Below, piece after piece: positions 34,050 through 44,697 of a stretch of DNA of 64,000 bases. A program made the translations under genes and the position numbers. The notes below the pieces were generated by a model. That model saw nothing but the letters and a program-made list of their open reading frames with translations, had not been told where the DNA came from and did no database searches. The stretch covers positions 1-64,000 of the forward strand of contig JAFEMH010007488.1 in assembly GCA_022495995.1 (NCBI GenBank), given 5' to 3'. How positions within the stretch are numbered: position 1 is the stretch's first letter; each line of letters begins with the position of its first letter. This stretch comes from Adenophora triphylla var. japonica. Lineage: Eukaryota > Streptophyta > Magnoliopsida > Asterales > Campanulaceae.

Positions 34050-34251
34050 TCTGGTTACTTTCTGGGCTCACAATCAAATAAATCCCCAAACCCAACACCA
34101 ATAAACACGAACAGCAAGTCTGGAAGCCCCTTTCTGGGCCAAGAACACGAAACTTCAAGAACAAAAACCCTAACACCCATAACCGCTGTAACTACACCTC
34201 CGGCGCACCTCCAACAACTGATTAGCCGTAACAAAGGAAGAAATTTCAGGT

Positions 34252-34269
34252 CCCGGCAACGGAACCAAC
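34252..34269 (-). other. Primer binding site of Retand-type element
   Basis: Directly inside the LTR at 34270 the minus strand reads TTGGTTCCGTTGCCGGGA, close to the common plant gypsy primer site (TGGCGCCGTTGCCGGGGA) with two substitutions. It confirms the minus orientation. Confidence 0.6.
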
Positions 34270-34990
34270 TGATGCTGCCATCCAAAAACAATGGTTGCAC
34301 AGGATCTGAAAACAGGAGGATACCACGGTTGTTCTTCCTTCGGCTTGATTCCTACACACATGCACACACGTAAACTAGGCCGGGGGTGGCTCCGGCGAAA
34401 CCCCTCCGACGTGAGAGTAAGATTAATGGTTCACAGAAATGGTAATAATGGAAACCCTAGAGAGAGAGAGCTTGGAGAGGAGAGAGAGAGACATACCATG
34501 CAAATGTACTATTCCTCTATTTTATACTCCCAAGCCCCCATGTGCCTTGCACATGGGGGACACTTGTCAATCATCCATATAGGGTCCCCAACCAACTTCA
34601 AGTTAGTGGAATTTCACTGTTCCCCTTGTCAAATCAGTCTACAGTTGACAGCTCTGCTATAACGCGGAATCACGTTTCTCACAAGCCGCAGGCGACAATC
34701 AATGGACAAGCGACAATGCTCATATTGCCGCCACCCTCAATCATGCCGCCAGAGTGGTTCTCGCCTTCGACTATACCATTATTGCCCATCCGTTCTCCCC
34801 AGGTCCATGTTTCGACTTACTTATTCCCACATGCCCCCCAAGCGAGGTCGCCTTATCCCGCTCGGGGGCCCACCCTATGAACCACAATCTTGGGCCCTTA
34901 TTATGACCCACATCAGTATACCTGGCCCATCAAGGTATGTTGGGCCCAACTTCCCCCCTAAGTCCAAAACTATTTTCTATTGTCGCATCA
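34270..34990 (-). repeat. 5' LTR of Retand-type element
   Basis: It is 721 bases, TGATGCTGCC...GTCGCATCA on the plus strand. It matches 21961-23066 apart from the MITE there and about 130 bases present only here (34682-34836). A GAGAGAGAG run near 34460-34490 is shared. Confidence 0.9.
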
Positions 34991-35146
34991 ATACTAAATT
35001 TAAAAATTGCAAAGGATCAATTTGTAAAAATTACAAAAGTCAGGGGACAAGGCCTAGTTTCACCCCTGTAGGTCAGAATTAAGATAAATGAACTAACCTT
35101 CTAATTCAGATAAAAGATATAGCATGTCAAGTTGAAGCATAATTAC
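34991..35146. other. Short host spacer between two insertions
   Basis: These 156 bases begin with the ATACT duplication of the Retand-type element and end with the ATTAC duplication of the gag-only element. Before both insertions this piece joined 21960 directly to 42377. No coding content. Confidence 0.75.
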
Positions 35147-37555
35147 TGTAACAACCTCAAATTTCCACAACAATAATAATACTTAATTGATAATAAAATA
35201 ACCTCCAACGGCTACTAAAATCATAATTCAAACACTAACCACAATTTGAAATAACTTAAATGCGGATAACTGTAACGATTTCAACGGCTAGTACAATCCA
35301 CTAGCTCAACAAAATTCTTAAAGTCTTACAAACTCTCAAATAACTGCAATAACTAAAGAGTCCAAAATGAAAAAAACCAAAACGATCCTTGAACTCCTTA
35401 TGAAGTGCTCCCGAACCGTTTCACATTCTTCCTATATGAAATCTGGAAGAAAAGAAGATGAAAGGGTGAGCGAACAATGCCCAGTAAGTTCATATACAAC
35501 CCCTCCGGTTACTAAGGAGGAGTTGACCTGAAGGAATATCAAACGATACAAATTCCAAGTAACAATCAAAGCCATAACAGAACACAAATTCGAAATAGTT
35601 ATTTACCAAATCTCAAACCAAATGTCTTTCAAAATCTCAACGGTTCACAAACTGAGTTATCAAATATTTTGGAGGTTCAAATGATGACAAAATCGATTCA
35701 AATTGACTCGAATGATTTACTTAATTAAAATCGTCTCATACTAGCTTTAATTAACTAAACCACTCACAGATTATAAGGAAATTCAAAGGACTAATAAGCT
35801 GAACAAAGTTGACACGAATGATCTAATTATCTACAACTGTCTCATACCACCTGTAGATAATTAAATCATTCACAGACATCACGATCACATAAGTGGTCCA
35901 CTGACCTTATCAAACCAAAATTTCATAAAGGGAACAAAATTGACTCCGCAGAGTCCTAAACAGTGTATCCGGAACACCCCACCACTAATTTGAAGCGGTG
36001 TACTAAGTTTGCCCGAATGCCAAAATATCAAATATACCCTGCCAAAGCAGGTTGTCTAACTTAGTGATCATTAATGGAACAAAAATCATATCATATCAAA
36101 ACTCATATTTATACAGAATACGAACTTTCATAATAACAATAGAATTCTGTATTTACGAAACCGAAAGAACGATTTAGCAAACGAATAAAAAAAGATTAGC
36201 AAATAACGGTAAACGAGGGAGTCAAAACAAATACTGACGCGAGGTCAGCTTTTACGTATCAAGGAACGTACATCGCCAAGAAATATGCGGAAGCCTAAAT
36301 AATAAAACGGAGCGGAGATCATTTAACTTAAAGATGTATAATCCCTTACTTTAGCGCTGCTTAGTACTTCCAACAATGCTTCACGCGCACGAATCTACAA
36401 TCATTGCAAAAAGGTTTCTTAGGGTACAATAATGCCTAATTACCTAACCCGAACATTCTTTAATCTTTCTTATTAACCCATAATTTAATCTTCCTTAACA
36501 TCTTCTTAGGTTAACCAATCCCCCATAGGTTTAACTAAAATACCCCTAGGGTTTTCTATACTCAATCCCCAATAATACTCTCTAATTCACAATTACACAC
36601 ACGGATTACACCTTTTTCAGCACACACTAACACACACAAACACATACTAAACTCTAACACACACATACACCTGTTGTCACACACCCACACACACGTAGAA
36701 CACACACACACTGCAGAAACACACACACAAACTCCTGTAAACACATTCTGCACACATGTAACACACACATACGCATACAACAGTAACACACACACACGCA
36801 CAACATACTCACACACACAGCATACATCAGGAACACCCTCTGCACACACCAAATCACACGCACACATGCACACAGACCCACTACAGACACACACACACAT
36901 ATCAGACACCTACCACAACCGCAAACACTCAGAACACACACAAACACCCTAAATCCCATTAAACTCCTTAGCATACAATGATCTTAGGACAAGCCTTGAT
37001 TTATCAGCCCCAAAACTTTAATCAACATTAGGTTTTTCAAACAATTCTTCCATTAATAACCTTCTTAGAACAACTTCCATTAAATCGATAATAGTAATAC
37101 AAATCCTAGTTTTTCACCAACAAGATTCTAGGGTTTCTAGGTTATAGAACAATACCAAGAAAGGATTTAATCAATACCTTGTTGATTTCCAAGCAATGAA
37201 GGAGGTTGCTCCTTCTTCTCCAAAATTCCGGCCGGCATAGCTCTCCAAATCCGGCAGCTCCCCCTCGCAGGTCTCTCTCTTCACGGCAATTAGCGCCGCT
37301 TCCCTCTTTCTCTATTTCTTGCTCACGGGAATTAGAATGGGGCTGCTAGGGTTATTAAAAAGGGATATTTATAAATGGGTTCTAACCCCAAGCCCAAAAC
37401 CAAAGCCCAACTCATCTAATCCCAATTTTAATAAACTAAACCCACTTAACCTAGTCCATTTAGAAAAAGATAAACCCAATAAATCAATTAACCAAATTAA
37501 CCAATTAGAGAATAATAATTACTAAATAAATGCATTAAATATTTGGGTTATTACA
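35147..37555 (-). repeat. 3' LTR of TR-GAG copy 1
   Basis: It is 2409 bases. It contains a CA-rich microsatellite at 36590-36935 and, near the right end, a TATTTATA stretch (about 37365; TATAAATA on the minus strand) that could be the promoter. It is matched over its length by 39042-42376 after removing the hAT-like insertion there. Confidence 0.9.
36590..36935. repeat. CA/ACAC-rich microsatellite in LTR
   Basis: A run of ACACAC interrupted by short unique words (CTGCAGAAAC, CTCCTGTAAAC) is repeated in the partner LTR at 41400-41760. The long Cys/Val-rich minus-strand ORFs across it come from the repeat and are not genes. Confidence 0.85.
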
Positions 37556-37577
37556 TTCTTACCCCCTTAAAAAAAGT
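37556..37577 (-). other. Polypurine tract of TR-GAG copy 1
   Basis: The minus strand reads TTTTTTTAAGGGGGTAAGAA just before the LTR start TGTAATAACCC. It begins directly after the gag stop codon. Confidence 0.75.
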
Positions 37578-38805
37578 TTAGTCATCTAAACTTAACGTAC
37601 CTGCCACTGTCCACTTTGCATCCTCATCATCTCTAGCTTTCATAGTATAGACTCTTCTTGTACGCTTTGAATTTGAGTCGTCCTTGTTGTCCTTACCCTT
37701 GTCCTTGTTCTCACGTTCCTTTGTGAACCTCTCTTTAAGTGGTTCAGGGCAATCCTTAATCATATGCCCGGTCTTCCCACAGTTGAAACATGCCTTTAAG
37801 ATTCTATAACAACGTTGGGTTTCATGATTAACCCCACACTCACGACACTTGGCACCATCGACACGTTGTGTTACATGTTTCTTTGCCTGACTTCCTGAAT
37901 CCTTATTATCCTGAAAACTGGTTTGTCTGTCTCTCTTTTTATGCGTGTCATCCCAATCTGCCTGCACTTCGATAAGACCTCTTTCCACTAGTAACGCCTT
38001 GTTTACCATGTCCTTATATGTCTTAAGCTCAAATGGTACCACACCCCTCTTGATCGCAGGCTTTAACCCCTCTTCATATCTACGCACGCGATTTTCTTCA
38101 GTTGCCACGTAAGTAGGGGCAAACTTGGCAAGACGTGCAAACTCAACCTCATACTCAGACACCGTCTTGTCCTTCTGAACTAGCTTAATAAAGTCATTCT
38201 CTCTCTGAATTTGCTCACTCCTAAGGAAAATACTTCTCATAAAAGGCTACCTTGAAATCTTCCCAAGTAAACAAAAACTCATCATTCTGATGTTTGCGCT
38301 TCTCCATAAGCCACCAATCATAGGCCCCCTCCTTCAACATGAAGGTGGCACACGACACTTTGATACTCTCACGGCAGCGCATCCCCTCAAATGTCTTTTC
38401 CATTTCTTGCACCCAATCCTCTACTGCTATAGGTCCCCCAATACCACTAAAGGTTGCGCTAGTATGCTTTTTAAATTCTGCTAAATCACTACTCTGCCTA
38501 GGTGGGACACCACCAACCTGTTGCTGCTGCTGAACCTGTTGTTGCTGGATCAATCCTGTAAGTGCTTGCAACAAGGGAACTAATTATGCCACCGGCGCTA
38601 CTGGTTGCTGCACTCCCTGACCATTACCCCCATTAGCTTGATTACCATCCTGAGCATTTTGGGTATTCTCATGATTAGAGCTATCCTCAGTTGAAACCTC
38701 ATGGTTATCATTCTCAACATGATCCTCTTCCCTCACATCATTAGTCTGATTCTGTTGTCGACCTCTCCGATTTTGGATCCTTGCACTCACTCTTCTTTTC
38801 GCCAT
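37578..38805 (-). pseudogene. Gag of TR-GAG copy 1
   Basis: It starts MAKRRVSARIQNRRGRQQ at 38805. A polar Asn/Gln-rich N-terminal part ends at a TAA (38584). The gag core follows: FKKHTSATFSGI, VEDWVQEMEKTFEGM, then after a one-base frame change near 38235 SEQIQRENDFIKLVQKDKTV and YEVEFARLAKFAP. Two zinc knuckle-like motifs are visible: CRECGVNHETQRC (short) and a standard CFNCGKTGHMIKDCP (about 37830-37755). A Lys/Asp-rich tail ends GTLSLDD-stop at 37578. Gag forms the particle and binds RNA. One stop and one frameshift break this copy, so it is close to intact but not functional as read. Confidence 0.85.
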
Positions 38806-39027
38806 TAACCTAAAATGGCAAAAAGAGAAATTAGTCATAAATCCAAATAGATAAGATTTTGATACACTAAGAAATAAAACATTATAAACTCTCATAATTT
38901 GATAAAGCAACTAATCTTATCATATCAATCTACACTAAACACTCCAAGAATGACACTAAGGTCAAACCTAAGGCTCAACTCAAACTTATCCTTACACATT
39001 CTAAACTCCCAAAGATCTAAAGCCAAA

Positions 39028-39041
39028 GCTTTGATACCAAC
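39028..39041 (-). other. Primer binding site (initiator Met tRNA type)
   Basis: The minus strand reads TTGGTATCAAAGC next to the LTR, one base different from the usual TGGTATCAGAGC site. Confidence 0.8.
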
Positions 39042-39802
39042 TGTAACGACCCCAAATTTCTACAACAATAATAATACTTAATTGATAATAAAATAACCTC
39101 CAACGGCTACTAAAACCATAATTCAAACACTAACCACAATTTGAAATAGCTTAAATGCGGATAACAATTTCAACGGCTAGTACGATCCACTAGCTCAACA
39201 AAATCCTTAAAGTCTTACAAACTCTCAAATAACTGCAATAACTAACTAAAGAGTCTAAAATGAAATAAACTAAAACGATCCTTGAACTCCTTATGAAGTG
39301 CTCCCAACCGTTTCACATTCTTCCTATATGAAATCCGGAAGAAAAGAAGATGAAAGGGTGAGCGAACAATGCCCAGTAAGTTCATATACAACCCCTCCGG
39401 TTACTAAGGACGAGTTGACTTGAAGGAATATCAAACGATACAAATTCTAAGTAACAATCGAAGCCATAACAGAACACAAATCTCAAACCAAATGTCTTTC
39501 AAAATCTCAACGGTTCACAAACTGAGTTGACAAATATTTTGGAGGTTCAAATGATGACAAAATCGATTCAAATTGACTCGAATGATTTACTTAATTAAAA
39601 CTGTCCCATACCAGCTTTAATTAACTAAACCACTCACAGATTATAAGGAAATTCAAAGGACTGATAAGCTGAACAAAGTTGACTCGAATGATCTAATTAT
39701 CTACAACTGTCACATACAAGTTGTAGATAATTAAATCATTCACAGACATCATGATCACATAAGTGGTCCACTGACCTTATCAAACCAAAATCACATAAAG
39801 AG

Positions 39803-40737
39803 TAGGGATGGCAACGGGGCGGATACGGGGCGGGTTTGACCAAAACCGTACCCGCCCCTCAAAGAACCCCCCTAGTACCGAACCTGCCCCGCCCCGCCAA
39901 CTGGAGAACCCGCATCCGCCCCGCCCCGCCCCGCACCACTTTCACCTGTTATATCCAAACCAATTTGAATCCCAAGTCCAACAATTATGGAAATATTTAT
40001 CAAGAACAACAACATTATTGGGAGCAAAAGGAAACCAGTTTGATGTAATATGGATAAATTTGAAATTTGAAAACTGTAAAATTTAATTATCTAAAATATA
40101 CCAACTAAAACAAGCAAACACAATTTAGTAGAATTTTACTTGAAATAACTGATTTAAATTAATGAATTACCTTATCAAATCTTCGGCTCTCCAATGAAAC
40201 CAAACACGACGCCTTAAATTCCGTCAAGTGATTTCTCTCCGCTACAGCTAACCTCCTCATCGCCTCAGTCGCCGCCTTCCGTGCTGCCCAATCTTCACTA
40301 CTCAAAAACTCAACCAAGCAAGGAATTAAGCTATTCAAACTTCGATTAACTGCACCACCAATCGGAGGCCGGCGGAGTGGAAGTCGCCTGAGAGAGAAGC
40401 CGGCGTGGGTTGGGTATCTAGCGCCGCATCCTCTAACCCTAGAAATCGATTTGAGATGATGAGAGAGAGAGTGAAGCCGCGTTCTGGAATTCGACGAATA
40501 GGTTATGCGCATAGAATAGAGGGACTGGGGGGGTAAGGGTAATAATTAAAATGGGGGAGGGGTATTATAGTAATTAAATATATATAATAGTATGCGGGGC
40601 GGGGCCCCGCGGGTTGAGGGGTGAAACCGAACCCGCCCCGTGACCCGCCGGGTTTTCAAAAAATGCTACCAAACCCGCCCCGCTACGGTGCGGATCGTCC
40701 CGGATACGGATCAGGTTCGGACAAATTGCCATCCCTA
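39803..40737. mobile_element. hAT-like non-autonomous element (935 bp) carrying a host gene fragment
   Basis: The ends are TAGGGATGGCAA and its inverted copy TTGCCATCCCTA, with perfect 8-bp duplications ATAAAGAG at 39795-39802 and 40738-40745. The partner LTR has the unoccupied site. Subterminal regions are rich in CGGGGCGGG/CCCCGCCCC-type words. The middle (about 40159-40450) is unrelated to the ends and codes, on the minus strand, for a piece of a host gene. There is no transposase. Confidence 0.9.
40159..40512 (-). pseudogene. Captured fragment of a TORTIFOLIA1-like (HEAT-repeat, microtubule-associated) gene
   Basis: The reading contains LNSLIPCLVEFLSSEDWAAR, KAATEAMRRLAVAERN and EFKASCLVSLESRRFDKV, residues about 60-114 of the 117-residue ORF. 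This is the HEAT-repeat stretch of plant TORTIFOLIA1/SPIRAL2-type proteins, which bind microtubules. The similarity stops at RFDK followed by a clean donor (AAG|GTAATT), so the exon edge and some intron were taken as DNA. The first ~50 residues are Arg-rich and not recognisable. This is a partial copy, not a working gene. Confidence 0.75.
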
Positions 40738-41399
40738 ATAAAGAGAACAAAATTGACTCCGCAGAGTCCTAAACAGTGTATCCGGAACACCCCACCACTA
40801 ATTTGAAGCAGTGTACTAAGTTTGCCCGAAGGCCGAAATATCAAATATACCCCGCCAAAGCAGGTTGTCTAACTTAGTGATCATTAATGGAACAAAAATC
40901 ATATCATATCAAAACTCATTTTTATACAGAATACGAACTTTCACAATAACAATAAAATTTTGTATTTACGAAACCGAAAGAACGATTTAGCAAACGAATA
41001 ACAAAAGATTAATAAAAAACGGTAAACGAGGGAGTCAAAACAAATACTGACGCGAGGTCAGCTTTTACGTATCAAGGAACGTACATCGCCAAGAAATATG
41101 CGAAAGTCTAAATAATGAAACGGAGCGGAGATCAATTAACTTAAAGATATATAATCTCTTACCTTAGCGCGGCTTAGTACTTCCAACAATGCTTCACGCG
41201 CACGAATCTACAATCATTGCAAAAAGGTTTCTTAGGGTACAATAATGCCTAATTACCTAACCCGAACATTCTTTAATCTTTCTTATTAACCCATAATTTA
41301 ATCTTCCTTAACATCTTCTTAGGTTAACCCATCCCCCATAGGTTTTACTAAATTACCCCCTCGGGTTTTCTATTCTCAATCCCCAATAATACTCTCTAA

Positions 41400-41765
41400 T
41401 TCACAATTACACACACTGATTACACCTTTTCCAGCACACACTAACACACACAAACACACACTAAACTCTAACACACACATACACCTGCTGTCACACACCC
41501 ACACACACGCAGAACACACACACACTGCAGAAACACACACAAAAACTCCTGTAAACACATTCTGCACACACGCAACACACACATACACATACAACAGTAA
41601 CACACACACACGCACAACATACTCACACACACAGCACACATCAGGAACACCCTCTGCACACACCAAATCACACGCACACACGCACACAAACCCACTACAG
41701 ACACACGCACACACACATATCAGACACCTACCACAACCGCAAACACTCAGAACACACACAAAAAC
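41400..41765. repeat. CA/ACAC-rich microsatellite in partner LTR
   Basis: Counterpart of 36590-36935, with small differences in run lengths and a few C/T changes. Confidence 0.85.
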
Positions 41766-42376
41766 CCTAAATCCCATTTAACTCCTTAGCATACAATAAT
41801 CTTAGGACAACCCTTGATTTATCAGCCCCAAAACCTTAATCAACATTAGGTTTTCAAAACAATTCTTCCATTAATAACCTTCTTAGAACAACTTCCATTA
41901 AATCGATAATAGTAATACAAACCCTAGTTTATCACCAACAAGATTCTAGGGTTTCTAGGTTATAGAACAATACCAAGAAAGGGTTTAATCAATACCTTGT
42001 TGATTTCCAAGCAATGAAGGAGGTTGCTCCTTCTTCTCCAAAAATCCGGCCGGCCTAGCTCTCCAAATTCGGCAGCTCTCCCTCGCAGGTCTCTCGCTCT
42101 TCACGGCAATTAGCGCCGCTTCCCTCTCTCTCTATTTCTTGCTCACGGGAATTAGAATGGGGCTTCTAGGGTTATTAAAAAGGGATATTTATAAATGGGT
42201 TCTAACCCCAAGCCCAAAACCAAAGCCCAACTCATCTAATCTCAATTTTAATAAACTAAACCCACTTAACTTAGTCCATTTAGAAAAAGATAAACCCAAT
42301 AAATCAATTAACCTAATTAACCAATTTAGAGAATAATAATTACTAAATAAATGCAATAAATATTTGGGTTATTACA

Positions 42377-43634
42377 ATTACCACTGGAGGAGAAAGAATT
42401 ATCTGGAGTAATTTTTCGTGGCAAAGTTATGTTAATTTACTAAAACTCACTTTCTGAAAATAGCAACTTTGACAAAGCTTACAAGGTTATTTCCCCGTTC
42501 TTCTACATGGGGCTTTTCCCCTGGTCAAGTTGAAGATGTATCAATGCTTCAGTGTCGGTTTAATTTTGTGAGTTGATCTAAAGAAGTATGGCAAAATCAT
42601 CAAACATCATGTAAAATTGAAGGCGATTTAGATTGAAAGGAGATAAGCATTACCTTTTACTATTTGACCTTCAAATAAGAAGCATCGTGTAATCATCAAA
42701 AAGGTTCATACTCGAGATCCTTGGATGCACCTTCTTACGAACCATCCTGTTACATTGATTTTACAAATGCTGAAGGTAGGATGGATCTTTTCCTTGAGTG
42801 AGCATACAAACAGAAGAAGACCAATCAATCTACCCTGACAATCAGCACCTCCTGCAAACACTGGAATCTGAAAATTATGAATTTGTTGGTATACGATATC
42901 ATTCAAACCTCAAATATAATTAAACTTCTGGTCAAAGTACCAGCTAGTAATTGCTGACATAAAATTTACACCAGAAGAAAGAAATGTTCTATTTAATCAT
43001 CATAGTAAAGAATTAGAAGTTCAACATCAGGGTTGTATTCTTCGAAAGAGCTGCATTTTCTGGAAGCTCAATCTAGTAAGATCACTTTCAGGAACAAACT
43101 CCACACCTTCTATCTTGCTTCTTCCTTTTGCTTCATCAAACTTCGAATCAGAATCATACATCATGAATGACACAAGGACATAAAGATTAAAGAAAATATT
43201 TTTAAGTTTGAACTAAATGGAAAAGAACCAAATTACCTATTCTGTAGAAAATGAATATTCACAGCTCTGTGGAATAATATCATGGAGAGGAAGACATATC
43301 AAGACAAGTATGCTCAATACAAGCTTAGCGGTTCATCTACTGAGAGAACAAAATTGAGAGCAATCAATGTATACAATAATGGGAAGTATGTTTACAACCA
43401 TCAAAGGTTGAGAGGTTATTGACACTTTGACCAGAAGACAATGGGACATATGGTACATGATCCAACTCTCATGATTTTTGTGTACTGCTGGGACAGAATG
43501 CCATAGCTGTAATATCCAACTATTTACTGGTACGCATTTGGAACAAAACCAACATTCTTAAGCTGCCGACTCAATCTCTCAACCATTTGAAATATCTTAT
43601 CTGATTTAGGGTGTATTTTATCCTCTACCGTAAC
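42377..43634. other. Host intergenic stretch
   Basis: I see no gene. It is AT-rich with no extended reading frame; a 66-codon minus-strand ORF at 42706-42906 has no recognisable domain. It begins with the right copy of the ATTAC duplication. Confidence 0.5.
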
Positions 43635-43861
43635 TGTAGAAATTTAAATTGGGATAACCAACCTTATATAGTGGATCATTTATATTCTCCAAGTTGATGT
43701 GGGAAATATGGGACTTCAACACGCCCCCTCACGTGTAGGCCGGTAACTTGGCACTACACATGGACTTCAAACCCAACACGGGCACCCAACACGGGTTAAC
43801 TTAAGCCCAACATCAACTTGGGCCAGCTCTGATACCATGTAGAAATTTAAATTGGGATAAT
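43635..43861 (-). mobile_element. TRIM-like miniature LTR element
   Basis: The sequence TGTAGAAATTTAAATTGGGA occurs at 43635 and 43838. On the minus strand the right copy is followed at once by TGGTATCAGAGC (43837-43826, a perfect iMet-tRNA primer site). The left copy (87 bases, 43635-43721) is preceded by a GAGGGGGCG polypurine tract (43722-43730). The internal part is only about 116 bases. This is the layout of TRIM/SMART elements. The right LTR matches the left only for about 24 bases, so one end is rearranged. Confidence 0.6.
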
Positions 43862-43919
43862 AATTTCTCTTGTTATCCTTCTCACATGGAGGAAGGATTT
43901 ATATGAGATTACAAAAGAG

Positions 43920-44060
43920 TTGTAGTCAAAAGGAAACTCTAAGCAAATAAGAAACCCAAAGGAAAAAGAAAACATCAAATAAGGAAATAAGAAACCCAAA
44001 GGAAAAAGGAAACATCAAATAAGGAAATAAGAAACCCAAAGGAAAAAGGAAACACAATCC
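43920..44060. repeat. 40-bp tandem repeat
   Basis: Three head-to-tail copies of a unit containing AATAAGAAACCCAAAGGAAA are seen at about 43947, 43985 and 44025, with AAGGAAACATCAAATAAGG between them. Confidence 0.8.
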
Positions 44061-44295
44061 TAGTCTATTTGGGCTAGGCGGAAACTGCTAGGCGGAAACA
44101 TCAAAGAAGGAAACACAATCCCAGCTGCGTTACAGTAACTGATAAAGCTCGTCATCCAATTCAATCAAGCTAGACCCTGAAGGCTTTTGGCCGCCAGCTT
44201 TCTGCATCCTTGACCTTACATTGGCATCCTGGCCCCTATCTCCATCAGCGGCATATATATTTGACAGCATGGAAAGATTTCTTCCATTCCTTGGC

Positions 44296-44369
44296 TCCAA
44301 TTTAACTAGTTCAGCAACCACACTTCCTGTGCAAGTTCCAATTTAACTAGTTCAGCAACCACACTTCCT
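44296..44369. repeat. 33-bp direct duplication within PPR pseudogene
   Basis: TCCAATTTAACTAGTTCAGC plus AACCACACTTCCT occurs at 44296-44328 and 44337-44369. Only an 8-base spacer separates the copies. The second copy borders the piece with the large palindrome, so it probably arose with that rearrangement. Confidence 0.85.
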
Positions 44370-44377
44370 TGCCAAGA

Positions 44378-44425
44378 GGCTGTTCGCCAAGGTTCGAACA
44401 CGTGTTTGAACCTTGGCGAACAGCC
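44378..44425. repeat. 48-bp near-perfect palindrome
   Basis: The arms GGCTGTTCGCCAAGGTTC and GAACCTTGGCGAACAGCC are perfect complements over 18 bases, with a 12-base centre containing ACACGTGT. It would fold into a strong hairpin and lies inside the rearranged part of the PPR pseudogene. Confidence 0.9.
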
Positions 44426-44527
44426 TTGCTCTCTAGCAAATGGTTCCCTCTCCCAACCCCTGGGCAGCGCTTGGCGCACCGGGGCTTTTTTTCAAGCTCT
44501 AGCATAATAAAAGTTCCTCTCCCACCC

Positions 44528-44697
44528 CCACGATCTAAAAGGTCAATCACGCAACTATAGAGTTCAATTTCAGGAACAATCCCGTGATCTCTTTGCATAA
44601 GCCTAAAAGCTTCCTCCGGGCACCCCCCACGATCTAAAAGGTCAATCACGCAACTATAGAGTTCAATTTCAGGAACAATCCCGTGATCTCTTTGCAT
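44528..44697 (-). repeat. 99-bp in-frame duplication in PPR pseudogene
   Basis: The blocks at about 44528-44598 and 44627-44697 are essentially identical at 99-bp spacing. They encode the same peptide twice (MQRDHGIVPEIELYSCVIDL). Because 99 is a multiple of three, the duplication itself kept the frame. Confidence 0.88.

Larger units (their letters stand above)
21961..34990 (-). mobile_element. Tat/Retand-type Ty3/gypsy retrotransposon with antisense gene
   Basis: Direct LTRs occur at 21961-23066 and 34270-34990, flanked by a perfect 5-bp duplication ATACT (21956-21960 and 34991-34995). On the minus strand from 34049 come gag, protease, RT, two RNase H domains and integrase (to about 28582). 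A tandem repeat follows, and between it and the 3' LTR lies a three-exon gene on the opposite strand. Many in-frame stops show the copy is defective. Two RNase H domains and the antisense cargo place it in the Tat clade. Confidence 0.92.
35147..42376 (-). mobile_element. Gag-only LTR retrotransposon (TR-GAG type), copy 1
   Basis: LTRs at 35147-37555 and 39042-42376 begin TGTAAC and end TTACA on the plus strand, with a perfect 5-bp duplication ATTAC (35142-35146 and 42377-42381). The internal part is only 1486 bases and holds an iMet-tRNA-type primer site, one gag ORF and a polypurine tract 22 bases after the gag stop. No protease, RT, RNase H or integrase is present, and the tract abuts gag directly. 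It is therefore structurally a terminal-repeat element with GAG rather than a randomly truncated one. Mobility would need enzymes from elsewhere. Confidence 0.9.
39042..42376 (-). repeat. 5' LTR of TR-GAG copy 1 (with hAT-like insertion)
   Basis: It is 3335 bases, about 926 longer than its partner. A 935-bp DNA element plus its 8-bp duplication accounts for the difference, less small deletions such as about 50 bases missing near 39480 relative to 35590-35620. The rest matches 35147-37555 closely, including the CA-rich part. Confidence 0.9.

Noticed and set aside
33483..34373. 296-codon plus-strand ORF
   Set aside because: Antisense shadow of the Arg/Glu-rich gag N-terminus; it also runs into the LTR.
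36562..36974. Cys/Val-rich minus-strand ORFs of ~106-115 codons (again at 41376-41777)
   Set aside because: They are translations of the CA-rich microsatellite in the LTRs; present in both LTRs and no domain.
37319..37525. 68-codon ORF repeated at 42139-42336 as a conserved small gene
   Set aside because: Conservation is only that of the two LTRs of one element.
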